Shown here one piece after another: positions 1-8,214 of a DNA stretch of 64,000 nt. The stretch comes from Granulicatella balaenopterae. Lineage in GTDB: Bacteria > Bacillota > Bacilli > Lactobacillales > Aerococcaceae. The first letter of the stretch is position 1. The number at the start of each line of letters is the position of its first letter. The notes beneath the pieces are model-generated. The model did not search any database, was not told the origin of the DNA, and saw nothing but the letters and a program-made list of their open reading frames with translations. Made by a program: the position numbers and the translations under genes. The DNA is taken from assembly GCF_900111135.1 (NCBI RefSeq), contig NZ_FOGF01000005.1:1-64000 (forward strand), given 5' to 3'.

Positions 1-318
1 TAATGCCTCATCGATTTTTGGAGCGCGTCCACTAACTTGTAATAGTGCTAATACAAATGAAGAAAATTCATGACCTAAAGGAATTCCAGCGAAAACAACA
101 CCACTTGAAGAACTTGTTTGTCTAATTTCAAAACTTGGTGTATATTGTAGGGATTCTTCTTCTAAAGTTACTTTATCTGATAACTCAATTACTTCATTTA
201 AAAAGGTACGCATTTTTTGTGATGATTCATCTTTAGATAAGCTAGTAGCTAAAATAATTGGCGCTTCTAGTAATTCTAGATATTGTTGCAATTGTTGTTT
301 TGTCTCATTATCTAACAT
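1..318 (-). CDS. ahpF: Alkyl hydroperoxide reductase subunit F, N-terminal part (cut by window edge)
   Basis: The ATG at 316-318 opens 106 codons that run off the left edge. The translation begins MLDNETKQQL and contains GHEFSSFVLALLQVSGRAPK, the conserved end of the first thioredoxin-like fold of AhpF. In this family the N-terminal double thioredoxin domain passes electrons from the FAD/NADH core to AhpC. Only that N-terminal piece is visible, so the CxxC centres and flavin domain cannot be checked. An AAGGAG ribosome site lies about 8 bases before the ATG. The gene starts 11 bases after the ahpC stop, so the two are co-transcribed. Confidence 0.93.
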   Translation of the reverse strand, partial: MLDNETKQQLQQYLELLEAPIILATSLSKDESSQKMRTFLNEVIELSDKVTLEEESLQYTPSFEIRQTSSSSGVVFAGIPLGHEFSSFVLALLQVSGRAPKIDEAL

Positions 319-329
319 TTCGATACTCC

Positions 330-890
330 TTAAATTTTTCCAACTAAATCAATTGAAGTTTTGATGCTTTCTTGTAACTCTTTCCATTTAGCTGGACAGA
401 CTTCACCTGGATGTGTACGAATAAATTGAGCTGCTTTTATCTTATCAACTAATACACTTGCATCACGTCCGATACCTTTTGCATTAACTTCCATTGTTTG
501 GATAACACCATCTGGATCGATAATAAATGTTCCGCGGTGTGCATATCCAAATTCTTCATTCAATACATCAAATACACGTGCCAATTGATGAGCTGGGTCA
601 CCAATCATAACATATTTAATTTGTGAAATTTCTTCATCATTTTCATGCCATGCTTTATGACAATAGTGTGTATCTGTTGAACATGAGTAAACTTCTACAT
701 CTAAACCTTTCAATTCTTCATATTGGTCTTGTAAATCAATTAACTCACTATTGCAAACTGGTGAAAAATCTGCTGGATAAAAACAAATTACGCTCCATTT
801 CCCTTTGAAATCTTCATTTGAGATATCTATAAATTCACCTTGTTTATAAGCTTTTGCATTGAAATTTCCAATTGTTGTTCCGATTAACAT
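330..890 (-). CDS. ahpC: Alkyl hydroperoxide reductase subunit C (2-Cys peroxiredoxin)
   Basis: This 186-residue typical 2-Cys peroxiredoxin reduces H2O2 and organic peroxides with electrons from AhpF. The peroxidatic cysteine is in [14 protein letters not shown] (about residue 46), which satisfies PxxxSxxC. The resolving cysteine is in GEVCPAKW near residue 165. The family usually has FVCPTE around the first cysteine, so PVCNSE is unusual. A GGAGGG ribosome site precedes the ATG. It is the first gene of an ahpC-ahpF operon, and its promoter carries the tandem hexamer box shared with surface genes further right. The family assignment is secure; the effect of the altered active-site loop is unknown. 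Confidence 0.95.
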   Translation of the reverse strand: MLIGTTIGNFNAKAYKQGEFIDISNEDFKGKWSVICFYPADFSPVCNSELIDLQDQYEELKGLDVEVYSCSTDTHYCHKAWHENDEEISQIKYVMIGDPAHQLARVFDVLNEEFGYAHRGTFIIDPDGVIQTMEVNAKGIGRDASVLVDKIKAAQFIRTHPGEVCPAKWKELQESIKTSIDLVGKI

Positions 891-960
891 AATATTCCCT
901 CCAATAATATTTTTAAATTTTTAAATTACGATTGTCCCCCCTTTATCTGAATTTTATGTT

Positions 961-993
961 ATTATATCGCCCAACTTGTTAAATTCTTGTTAA
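961..993 (-). promoter_or_regulatory. ahpCF promoter with tandem hexamer box
   Basis: Read on the minus strand: TTAACA (993-988), AGAAT, TTAACA (982-977), ten bases, then a perfect TATAAT (966-961). The two hexamers have an 11-base period and cover the -35 position, where no normal -35 is present. This arrangement is typical of OmpR-family activators. The same layout occurs before five other units in this window. Confidence 0.75.
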
Positions 994-1062
994 AAAAAAG
1001 GCATGTCTATTTTTTTGTTCAAATTTTATGTTAAAAATCTAATTACTATCTATTTTCTTAGC

Positions 1063-2103
1063 TTACGAATATTTTGGTAAGAAAATATCAAATTCACTCC
1101 CCTTTTCTTGTGGATTACAATAAATATTTCCACCATGATGTTCGATTACTTTTTTAGTAATCGCTAAGCCAATTCCATAACCTTTTTTACTTGTTCCTAT
1201 ATGCTTTTCTCTATAAAAAGGTTCAAATATCCAATCACTATCTTCTTTTTTTATTCCATAGCCACTATCTTTTATTTTGATTTTTATTAAATTGTTTTTG
1301 TCAGAAATATAAATAAATATCTTTCCAGATTCTTGATTGTATTTAATACTATTTTCCAACATATTAAGGAATGCTTGGTATAACAATGTATGATCGCCTA
1401 ATACTTTTAAATTATGCTTATTATGATAATTTTCATATTGAATATCAAATAGGATTTTCTTTTTTTTGATTGTTCTCTCTAAATCATCAAATAATTCTTC
1501 AAATAATAAGTCCAATAAAACAATATCATATAGCTTTGTTTGTTGAATTTTAGTTAATTCTAAAATTTTATTAACTAAATTAGTCATTTTATCTATCTGG
1601 AATTCAATATCATCAATTATTGGTAGCGGAGTTTTTTGTTGATGTTTATAAACACCTATGTCCATTTGGATGGCTGCTAATGGTGTTCTCAGTTCATGAG
1701 CAATATAATTCGAAAAATTTTTTTGTGTATTAAAAGCCTCTTCTATTTTATTCATCATAGAATTAAAAGAATTGATCAAACTTTCTACTTCTCTGATTTT
1801 TGAATTAATTTCAATTTTTTGCACAATATTTTGTTTATTAACTTTATTCATATGACTAGATAATGAGTTTAAACAAATAAATAAATCGCTTAATACAACA
1901 TAAGTAATCCAAATACTAATCAGACTTTCTACTAGTAAAATACCGATACTTTGAAAAATAAATGAATTCATATTTATAAATTGAAATTGATCGAAATTAT
2001 TTATAAAAAAATAAAAACTTACTAATAATAAGATATTACTGGTAAGTAAAAGTATTGCAGTATAAATTGTTAATTGTATCTTTATGCCATATTTTTTAAA
2101 CAT
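1063..2103 (-). CDS. Sensor histidine kinase (first two-component system)
   Basis: This 346-residue membrane kinase has TM segments at about residues 11-33 and 48-71 joined by a short extracellular loop, then a HAMP-like linker. The phospho-accepting histidine is H136 in AHELRTP. The ATPase core has the N box (NMLENSIKYN), DSGYGI and GYGIGLAI. It follows its regulator (2138-2821) by 34 bases with an AAGGAG ribosome site, so it is the second gene of the unit. It is clearly paralogous to the kinase at 5462-6553. The short loop suggests sensing in or near the membrane (inference). The signal is unknown. Confidence 0.92.
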   Translation of the reverse strand: MFKKYGIKIQLTIYTAILLLTSNILLLVSFYFFINNFDQFQFINMNSFIFQSIGILLVESLISIWITYVVLSDLFICLNSLSSHMNKVNKQNIVQKIEINSKIREVESLINSFNSMMNKIEEAFNTQKNFSNYIAHELRTPLAAIQMDIGVYKHQQKTPLPIIDDIEFQIDKMTNLVNKILELTKIQQTKLYDIVLLDLLFEELFDDLERTIKKKKILFDIQYENYHNKHNLKVLGDHTLLYQAFLNMLENSIKYNQESGKIFIYISDKNNLIKIKIKDSGYGIKKEDSDWIFEPFYREKHIGTSKKGYGIGLAITKKVIEHHGGNIYCNPQEKGSEFDIFLPKYS

Positions 2104-2137
2104 TTCTTTTTTACTCCTTTATTTCTATTTAAGTGAT

Positions 2138-2821
2138 TTATTCATCATCTTCACTATGTAATAAGTAGTATCCTTCACCAATTTTATTTGCAATTGGATT
2201 ATATCCCAATACATTTTTTATTTTTTTGCGTAAAGTCGTTAAATGTACACGAACAGAATTGCTAAAATAATCTACTCTAGAATCCCAGGCATGTGCTAAT
2301 AAATCTTCTGTCGTTACCATACGTTCTTGATTTAAAAATAAATATTCAATAATTGCTGTTTCTTTTCTAGTTAAAATCACCTTTTGTTCTCTAGCATACA
2401 ATTCTCTTTTTATTGTATTAAACGATAAATCTCCGTAAGTAAGTATAGGCTTATTACCTAAGGAATTATTTCGTAATAATACTCTGATACGTGCTTCCAA
2501 TTCTTTAAAATGAAATGGCTTAACCAAATAATCACTTGCTCCCAAATCCAAGCCTTGTATTTTAGATTCAATACATGAAATAGCTGTTAATATAAGTACT
2601 TTTGCATGTTCATCATTGCAAATAATTGTTTTTAAAACTTCAAAACCTGACATACTAGGTAAATTTAAATCTAAAATAATTAAATCATATTCTTCTACCT
2701 CAAAAAGTTCTAAACCTTTTTCCCCAGAGTCAGCTAAATCAACATAATATCCTACTGACTTTAAGCCTTTTCCAATCGAACGTAATAACTTAACTTCATC
2801 TTCAATCACTAATATTCTCAT
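2138..2821 (-). CDS. OmpR-family response regulator (first two-component system)
   Basis: This 227-residue protein has a receiver with acidic pocket E7-D8, phospho-acceptor D51 (LDLNLP), T79 and K101 (VKPF), then a winged-helix DNA-binding domain. The recognition helix region reads DYFSNSVRVHLTTLRKKIK, identical in the paralogue at 4775 and nearly so in the orphan at 21539. It precedes its kinase. Unlike the other regulator units, its upstream region shows no clear tandem hexamer box, so it may be expressed independently and drive the others (inference). Confidence 0.93.
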   Translation of the reverse strand: MRILVIEDEVKLLRSIGKGLKSVGYYVDLADSGEKGLELFEVEEYDLIILDLNLPSMSGFEVLKTIICNDEHAKVLILTAISCIESKIQGLDLGASDYLVKPFHFKELEARIRVLLRNNSLGNKPILTYGDLSFNTIKRELYAREQKVILTRKETAIIEYLFLNQERMVTTEDLLAHAWDSRVDYFSNSVRVHLTTLRKKIKNVLGYNPIANKIGEGYYLLHSEDDE

Positions 2822-2871
2822 TATCTATACCTCACTAATTCAAAAATATAAATTTACTAACTAGTCAACAG

Positions 2872-2903
2872 TTAAAACAACAAGATTTCTGCCGTTGTTT
2901 TAA
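2872..2903 (-). repeat. Perfect inverted repeat upstream of the first response regulator
   Basis: A 10-base perfect inverted repeat (TTAAAACAAC / GTTGTTTTAA) with a 12-base spacer lies about 50 bases upstream of the regulator ATG. On the minus strand it is followed by a few T residues. It could be a weak terminator for the small ORF at 2940-2999 or an operator for a dimeric protein; the sequence does not decide. Confidence 0.5.
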
Positions 2904-2939
2904 TTAAAATTCTATAAATTATTTTATATTTTTTATTCT

Positions 2940-2999
2940 TCAATTATCAATTAATTTGCTTTTTTTATACTTAATTTTTAGAATTTTTATTGATTCCAT
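2940..2999 (-). CDS. Candidate 19-residue cationic peptide
   Basis: This short ORF encodes MESIKILKIKYKKSKLIDN. A strong GGGAGG ribosome site sits four to five bases before the ATG, and a TATAAT lies just upstream at about 3017-3022, so a transcript would have a very short leader. Seven of 19 residues are lysine and there is no signal sequence. It lies between the terminator of the CPBP operon and the first two-component system. It may be a real small protein or chance; I recognise no family. Confidence 0.3.
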   Translation of the reverse strand: MESIKILKIKYKKSKLIDN

Positions 3000-3028
3000 T
3001 TTTCCTCCCTATTATGCAATTATACTTT

Positions 3029-3081
3029 AAAAAAAGACAATTTGAGTAGGATGCAGGGGGCAAACCTTTTTCAAATTGTCT
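3029..3081 (-). terminator. Rho-independent terminator of the CPBP pair
   Basis: An 11-bp perfect stem (3035-3045 with 3071-3081) closes a 25-base loop. On the minus strand it is followed by seven T residues. It lies just after the stop of the CPBP gene at 3127. The rest of 2822-3126 is AT-rich and holds only the inverted repeat and the small ORF listed separately. Confidence 0.8.
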
Positions 3082-3126
3082 TTGATGACTTGAATTAATT
3101 ATAACAACCAAAACATTAAATCCTTG

Positions 3127-3840
3127 TTAAGCTATCTTTTTTTGAATACCAAATTTCCATAAAATTGCTATAAAAATTACAAATTCAAAAATTAATACCG
3201 GCAATACGATATATACATTTTTTGCTACAAATACCGGCGAAAGCATCATTAAATCCCATAGACAATGATAAACAATTAATGGTCCAATGTTTTTTAATTT
3301 TATCGCAAAATAAGCAGCTACTACACCATGTATAAATGTATTAACCATTTGAAAAGCGACTGAAGATAGTGGGAATGCGGCAAAAATATTCACAGCATGC
3401 AATAATGAAAATAGTATTGCACTATAAACAATAGCTTTTATTTTTGAATGATTCTTTAATAAACCCGATAAAACAATTCCTCGATAGATTAATTCTTCAG
3501 AAAATCCTATCAAAATTGTTGTAATAAACATCGTAACTAAAGTATCCCCATAAGCTAAATAGGCCTTATGAAAAATAAATAATACTGTATTCAAAATAAT
3601 TAATACACTATATATGATAAAAATCGGGAAAATCTCTATCTTTTTGAAAGAACTTCCTCTATATTTTTTAAGATAAATAGTCAGAGCATAGATAGACATT
3701 ATCATCTCAAAATATATTAACACATTTACAATTCCCTTATCTTCATATTTATATCCAAAAACATGATAAGCAACATACATCCCAATTGCCATCAAAGCAG
3801 TATACCCTAATGCGATAGCTACTTCCTTTTTATTTTCCAA
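3127..3840 (-). CDS. CPBP family intramembrane protease (CAAX-like)
   Basis: This 237-residue polytopic membrane protein has the three motifs of the CPBP/Abi family: EExxxR (EELIYRG, about residue 118), a FxxxH motif (FSLLHAV) and HxxxD (HCLWDLM) in the last third. Family members are glutamate intramembrane proteases that often act on peptides, lipoproteins or bacteriocin immunity. It is the second gene of a pair, 44 bases after the CPBP-like gene at 3885, and ends at a strong terminator. The substrate is unknown. Confidence 0.85.
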   Translation of the reverse strand: MENKKEVAIALGYTALMAIGMYVAYHVFGYKYEDKGIVNVLIYFEMIMSIYALTIYLKKYRGSSFKKIEIFPIFIIYSVLIILNTVLFIFHKAYLAYGDTLVTMFITTILIGFSEELIYRGIVLSGLLKNHSKIKAIVYSAILFSLLHAVNIFAAFPLSSVAFQMVNTFIHGVVAAYFAIKLKNIGPLIVYHCLWDLMMLSPVFVAKNVYIVLPVLIFEFVIFIAILWKFGIQKKIA

Positions 3841-3884
3841 TTGATCACTTCCTTACATTTTTCAATCATCAGCATTGCTTACTC

Positions 3885-4592
3885 TTAATATAAAATAAAC
3901 CCTAATAATCCTGCTCCAAAAATATCTGATAAAATATGAGCCACAATAATTGGTGTCAAATTATCTTTAGAATATTTTCGGTATGCCACATAAAATAATA
4001 GTCCAATACCAATGCCTATTGTTGAGGCTGAGGCAATACCTTGATATGTGTGGAAAGAAATTCGAACTAATAAAGAATAAATCAATGCCTTATGAATATG
4101 TTCTTCTTTTACACTTAAACAAATCCCTAAAAAGAAAATTTCCTCAAAAAAACCATTCAAAAAAGAAAAGGGAATTGTCGTGAAATGAATTTGACTAAGT
4201 AAATCACGAATCATATTAAATTCACCCGTAAAAGTTAATGGAAATGTATTAAAGCCAAAAATAATAGAAGATATATCCATCAATAACGATGCTAAAATAT
4301 ATATCAATAAACCTTTAGCAACCGATTGCCAATTAAACTTGAATTTCCAAACTGAAAAATCAAACTTTCTAAAGTATAAATAGCCGAATACAATTGCCAA
4401 CTCAACTAATTCTGTCCCAATTGTTATCCAATCATCCATAGATGAAAAAGTTAAATTTTCATCAATATTTGCTACTCCATTTATCAAATCTAAATACCCA
4501 ATAGTAGAACCTTTTATTGCAACGCCAAACATAATTAATGTAATGAAGACAATATCAAAAGATTTTAAGTATTTCATTTTTTGTTCAGTCAT
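3885..4592 (-). CDS. CPBP-like membrane protein with degenerate motif 1
   Basis: This 235-residue protein has about six to seven hydrophobic segments. The CPBP core is recognisable as FFEEIFFLGI, followed by a histidine (RISFHTYQG) and a VAHILSDIFG segment. The position that is Arg in EExxxR is Leu here, so catalysis may be altered or lost. It is the first gene of the pair with 3127. It has a strong AAAGGAGGG ribosome site and a promoter with the tandem hexamer box. It could be a non-catalytic partner of its neighbour (inference). Confidence 0.75.
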   Translation of the reverse strand: MTEQKMKYLKSFDIVFITLIMFGVAIKGSTIGYLDLINGVANIDENLTFSSMDDWITIGTELVELAIVFGYLYFRKFDFSVWKFKFNWQSVAKGLLIYILASLLMDISSIIFGFNTFPLTFTGEFNMIRDLLSQIHFTTIPFSFLNGFFEEIFFLGICLSVKEEHIHKALIYSLLVRISFHTYQGIASASTIGIGIGLLFYVAYRKYSKDNLTPIIVAHILSDIFGAGLLGFILY

Positions 4593-4628
4593 TTATACAC
4601 CCTCCTTTATATTCATTACTATTTTTAT

Positions 4629-4661
4629 AGTATAGCAAAGAGGTTGTTAATTTGAGATTAA
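4629..4661 (-). promoter_or_regulatory. CPBP-pair promoter with tandem hexamer box
   Basis: Minus strand: TTAATC (4661-4656), TCAAA, TTAACA (4650-4645), ten bases, TATACT (4634-4629). The period and distance to the -10 are identical to the ahpC site. The upstream hexamer is the variant TTAATC. Confidence 0.7.
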
Positions 4662-4732
4662 GCTAATTCTGTTCAAAAGACTTTGTGAAGTTGTTTCACC
4701 GTATTGTTAGTTGAATTCTTGTCTTGTTTCAC

Positions 4733-4766
4733 AAAAAAACGCCTTGTTATAATGATTAACAAAGCG
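4733..4766 (-). terminator. Rho-independent terminator after the second regulator
   Basis: A 10-bp stem with one G-T pair (4740-4749 with 4757-4766) is followed on the minus strand by seven T residues. It lies 8 bases past the stop of the response regulator at 4775 and ends the deacetylase-kinase-regulator unit. Confidence 0.8.
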
Positions 4767-4774
4767 CATATAGA

Positions 4775-5458
4775 CTATTTATTTTCTGAATGAGTTAGTA
4801 AGTAATAGCCTTCTCCAATTTTATTAGCAATTGGATTATAACCTAAGACTGTCTTAATTTTTTTGCGTAAAGTTGTTAAATGTACACGAACTGAATTACT
4901 AAAATAATCCACGTCTGCATCCCAAGCATGAGCTAATAAGTCTTCTGCTGTGACCATTCTTTCTTGATTTAATAATAAATATTCTATAATAGCTGTTTCT
5001 TTTTTTGTTAATGTAACTAATTCATCAGCTGCATATAGTTCTCGTTTAACGGTATTAAAAGATAAATCTCCACAAGTAAGAATTGGTGTATTAATTAAAA
5101 AGTTTCGTCTTAAAAGAACGCGAATTCTAGCTTCTAACTCTTTAAAGTGAAACGGTTTGACAATATAATCACTTGCTCCTAAGTCTAACCCTTTAATTTT
5201 AATATCAACACTTGAATTAGCTGTCAAAATCAAGACTTTAGCATTATTATCTTTCTCCATAATCGTTTGTAATACGTCAAATCCAGATATTTTGGGTAAA
5301 TTCAAATCTAAAATGATCACGTCATAACTTTCCGTATCAAATAATTCTAGACCTTTCTCACCAGAGTCAGCTAAATCGACATAATAACCACCTAATTCTA
5401 ACCCTTTACCAATTGATTGTAATAACTCTAATTCATCTTCTATTACTAATATCCTCAT
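4775..5458 (-). CDS. OmpR-family response regulator (second two-component system)
   Basis: This 227-residue regulator is strongly similar over its full length to the one at 2138. It has an intact receiver (E7, D8, D51, T79, K101) and the same recognition-helix stretch (SNSVRVHLTTLRKK). Two ATGs stand in tandem at the kinase stop; the second (5458) is chosen because it has the better distance from AGAGGTG and matches the start of the paralogue. Its kinase gene lies upstream, the reverse of the first system. It probably binds the shared tandem hexamer boxes, including the one before its own operon. Confidence 0.93.
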   Translation of the reverse strand: MRILVIEDELELLQSIGKGLELGGYYVDLADSGEKGLELFDTESYDVIILDLNLPKISGFDVLQTIMEKDNNAKVLILTANSSVDIKIKGLDLGASDYIVKPFHFKELEARIRVLLRRNFLINTPILTCGDLSFNTVKRELYAADELVTLTKKETAIIEYLLLNQERMVTAEDLLAHAWDADVDYFSNSVRVHLTTLRKKIKTVLGYNPIANKIGEGYYLLTHSENK

Positions 5459-5461
5459 CAT

Positions 5462-6553
5462 CTACACCTCTTTTAAAACTATTTCAAATGTACTTCCAGA
5501 CTCTTGACTTTTTATTTGTATATCACCTCGATGATGCTCAATTACTTTTTTTGAAAAAGCTAAGCCGATTCCATACCCTTTATTCGTTTGTGTTAATTTA
5601 TTTTCACCTCGATAAAAAGCTTGGAAAATTTTAGCACAATCTTCCTTTTTAATCCCACAACCAGTATCGCTAATCATTATTTTTATAGAACCCTTTTGTT
5701 TTGTTAAATAAATGTGTACGACTCCTCCTTCATAACTGTATTTAATACCATTTTCAACAATATTAAATAAAGCTTGATACAATAGAGTATGGTCACCAAT
5801 CACTTCAAAATGTTGCTCCAATTGATGATCATCAGCAATATTTAATTGAAGAGTAATATTTTTTGAATGTGCTTTTTGTTCTAAATCTTCTATTATCTCT
5901 TCTAATAAAAGATCGATTGGGATTAATTCTTTTAATGTTGATTGTTGAATTTCTGATAATTCTAATATTTTATTAACTAATTGGTTTAATTTATTGATTT
6001 GTTGTTCAATTGGGATAATTAATTTATCACATTCTTTCAAATTTTGTTCTTTTTGATAAATATCCATTTTTGTTTGTATTACTGCTAATGGCGTACGCAA
6101 TTCATGTGCAATATAAGCAGAAAATTGTTTTTGTACATCAAAAGCCTCTTTGATTTTAGCCATCATTGAATTAAAAGAACAAATTAAACTATCAAATTCT
6201 TTTACATTGGAATTTATTTCAATTTGTTGGACTAAATTTTCTTGATCAACTCTTTCCATATGATGTGATAATTCTTGTAATGGATTTAATAGTTTTCCTA
6301 ATATAAAATATGTTTTAATCGTACCAGTTACTGTTGTGATAAGCATGATGATAATTCCTAAATAAAATAAACGACTCTCAAAACCATCAATATTATAATA
6401 ATTAACTACTTCACCATTAATCCTTATATCAAAACCAAATAATGAAACATAAAAATTATAATATAGTAATGCCAGTAATAATAAATTACTAGTTACTAAT
6501 AACACTGCTGCATAAACTGTTAATTGTATCCTTAATCCATATTTTTTTAACAT
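5462..6553 (-). CDS. Sensor histidine kinase (second two-component system)
   Basis: This 363-residue kinase has TM segments at about residues 11-32 and 64-86 around a short loop of about 30 residues, a HAMP-like linker, H150 in AHELRTP, and ATPase motifs NIVENGIKYS, DTGCGI and GYGIGLAF. It abuts its regulator, whose ATG directly follows its TAG. It lies 73 bases after the deacetylase gene, probably on the same transcript, although a TATAAT in the gap may add an internal promoter. It is paralogous to the kinase at 1063; the ligand is unknown. Confidence 0.92.
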   Translation of the reverse strand: MLKKYGLRIQLTVYAAVLLVTSNLLLLALLYYNFYVSLFGFDIRINGEVVNYYNIDGFESRLFYLGIIIMLITTVTGTIKTYFILGKLLNPLQELSHHMERVDQENLVQQIEINSNVKEFDSLICSFNSMMAKIKEAFDVQKQFSAYIAHELRTPLAVIQTKMDIYQKEQNLKECDKLIIPIEQQINKLNQLVNKILELSEIQQSTLKELIPIDLLLEEIIEDLEQKAHSKNITLQLNIADDHQLEQHFEVIGDHTLLYQALFNIVENGIKYSYEGGVVHIYLTKQKGSIKIMISDTGCGIKKEDCAKIFQAFYRGENKLTQTNKGYGIGLAFSKKVIEHHRGDIQIKSQESGSTFEIVLKEV

Positions 6554-6588
6554 CGAACATCCCTCGCTTTTTCTCTTACATTAACTAT

Positions 6589-6617
6589 ATTATATCTTTT
6601 TTTGATAAAAATGTTAT
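6589..6617 (-). promoter_or_regulatory. Possible internal promoter before the second kinase
   Basis: A perfect TATAAT (6594-6589) lies 17 bases after a weak ATAACA (6617-6612) in the 73-base gap between the deacetylase and kinase genes. Only one hexamer resembling the box is present. No terminator is visible in the gap. Confidence 0.35.
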
Positions 6618-6626
6618 AAAAATAGC

Positions 6627-8033
6627 TTATTGATAAGATTTAGCATCTGTTCTATCAAAATATAAAGTCATTGGATCTAATGTTTGTCCTTGCATTAATT
6701 CATCAATTGTCACAAATTCATACCCTTCTTTGCTTAAAAATTCTAGCATATTATTTAACGAATTAATTGTCGTTTGATGAACATCATGCATTAAGACTAT
6801 CGCACCACTATATGCTTGTTTTTTAATTATTTCATTAATTTTAATAGGATCATGACTCTGCCAATCCAATGTATCAATCGACCAATTAATTGCTGGAATC
6901 TTAGCAATAGATGCTACTTGATGATTATATGAACCGTACGGAGGTCTTAACACATGAGGTTCCACGCCTCCACTAGCTGCTTTAATAATTGCTTGTGTAT
7001 CGTAAATTTGTTTATATAATTCATCATCTGTAATCTTAGTTAATTCTGGATGTGAGTAGGAATGGTTTCCTAATTGATGACCTTCTTCTACCATGCGTTT
7101 TAAAAGTTCCTCATTTCCAGCTACATTTTTCCCTAAAATAAAGAAAGTAGCTTTAGCATGGAATTTTTTTAAGATGTCTAAAGCCTGTGGAGTTGTTTTT
7201 GCATTTGGACCATCATCAAAAGTTAGTGCAATCATTTTACGATTTTTTTGTTTTACTAATTTATCTTGATAATTTGTATAGCTTGTTAAAAAAACTCCTT
7301 GTGCAAATTTAGGATTGATTAAAGGCATTAAATTATCTAATGGTATTGGAATAGTAAGAGTTTCCTTCTTATCATCTATCATATGAATCTCTATTTTATC
7401 TGTTGTTATATGATAATCCAAATCATTAATATTAGTTGCTGTTAAAAATTCTACCAGCTTATCTTTTTGTTCCTGATTATCTATTGTTTGTTCAACTTCA
7501 TTTATCATTAACTTTTTAACTGCTTCTTCATTAGGAAAAATATCTTTTAATGTAAGGATTTTTTGTTCTTGATGATTAACATAAAATTGGTTTATTGTTT
7601 GGCTATCTTTTTTTGTATATTCTTTATCAACAAAGCTATAATAATCAGCCATTACTTCTACAGCATCAATTTGCTCATCTACTTGATTTTTTTTGGCTTT
7701 TAGAATAACTACTGCATCTTTTGTATTGTTTAATTGTTGTTTTACTATTTCTTCATTAGTTACGATTTTTTTAGTAATCACATTATCTGGTGAATCTGGA
7801 AGAAAGACAATTACCTTGTTTGTGCCAATAGTTGATTCTTGCTTTTGACTATTTGGGAAGGATAATTTCACATCATTTTCTTCATTTGTTACCAGTTCAT
7901 TCAATTTAATTTGTTGATTTTTTCTATCAATATTATTTTTAACGATTACACTAGCAGCTATTAAAGTCATACATAATAAGATGCTAGCAACTAGATAGAC
8001 TAATCTTTTTTGAGATTTATTTTTTCTCATCAC
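6627..8033 (-). CDS. Membrane-anchored polysaccharide (probably peptidoglycan) deacetylase
   Basis: This 468-residue protein has one N-terminal TM anchor (about residues 10-29), an extracellular region of about 230 residues, and a C-terminal NodB deacetylase domain from about residue 265. The metal and catalytic motifs are visible: TFDDGP, HSYSHPEL, RPPYG, DTLDW and MHDVH. The layout matches PgdA-type enzymes, which remove acetyl groups from peptidoglycan GlcNAc and reduce lysozyme sensitivity. The start is GTG at 8033 or ATG at 8030; both can use the AGGAAG site. It heads a unit with the second kinase and regulator. Its promoter carries the tandem hexamer box. Peptidoglycan as substrate is inference. 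Confidence 0.88.
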   Translation of the reverse strand: MMRKNKSQKRLVYLVASILLCMTLIAASVIVKNNIDRKNQQIKLNELVTNEENDVKLSFPNSQKQESTIGTNKVIVFLPDSPDNVITKKIVTNEEIVKQQLNNTKDAVVILKAKKNQVDEQIDAVEVMADYYSFVDKEYTKKDSQTINQFYVNHQEQKILTLKDIFPNEEAVKKLMINEVEQTIDNQEQKDKLVEFLTATNINDLDYHITTDKIEIHMIDDKKETLTIPIPLDNLMPLINPKFAQGVFLTSYTNYQDKLVKQKNRKMIALTFDDGPNAKTTPQALDILKKFHAKATFFILGKNVAGNEELLKRMVEEGHQLGNHSYSHPELTKITDDELYKQIYDTQAIIKAASGGVEPHVLRPPYGSYNHQVASIAKIPAINWSIDTLDWQSHDPIKINEIIKKQAYSGAIVLMHDVHQTTINSLNNMLEFLSKEGYEFVTIDELMQGQTLDPMTLYFDRTDAKSYQ

Positions 8034-8077
8034 TACACCACTTCCTATAAATGTTTCAATTTCATTTCAATAATTAC

Positions 8078-8110
8078 AGTATATTACAAATGATGTTAAA
8101 TTGGTGTTAA
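8078..8110 (-). promoter_or_regulatory. Deacetylase operon promoter with tandem hexamer box
   Basis: Minus strand: TTAACA (8110-8105), CCAAT, TTAACA (8099-8094), ten bases, TATACT (8083-8078). Because the operon encodes a response regulator of the family expected to bind this box, the layout implies autoregulation (inference). Confidence 0.75.
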
Positions 8111-8214
8111 GGAAGTCTATTCCAAATGACCTAATCAACTATATACAAAACTAAAATCTGAAATTTTCTTAACAGTTAGCAAACTCAATCAATATATCAA
8201 AAAACTATTTTAGC

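Noticed and set aside
2872-2903. Inverted repeat as a firm operator for the first two-component system
   Set aside because: It could equally be a weak terminator. It is listed only as a repeat because nothing else in the window shares it.
1063-8033. Vancomycin-resistance type VanR/VanS locus
   Set aside because: The regulator-kinase pairs look superficially similar, but no van ligase, dehydrogenase or dipeptidase genes are present.
8161-8185. Additional TTAACA at about 8169-8174 on the plus strand as a third box in the divergent region
   Set aside because: It has no partner hexamer at 11 bases and no -10 ten bases downstream.
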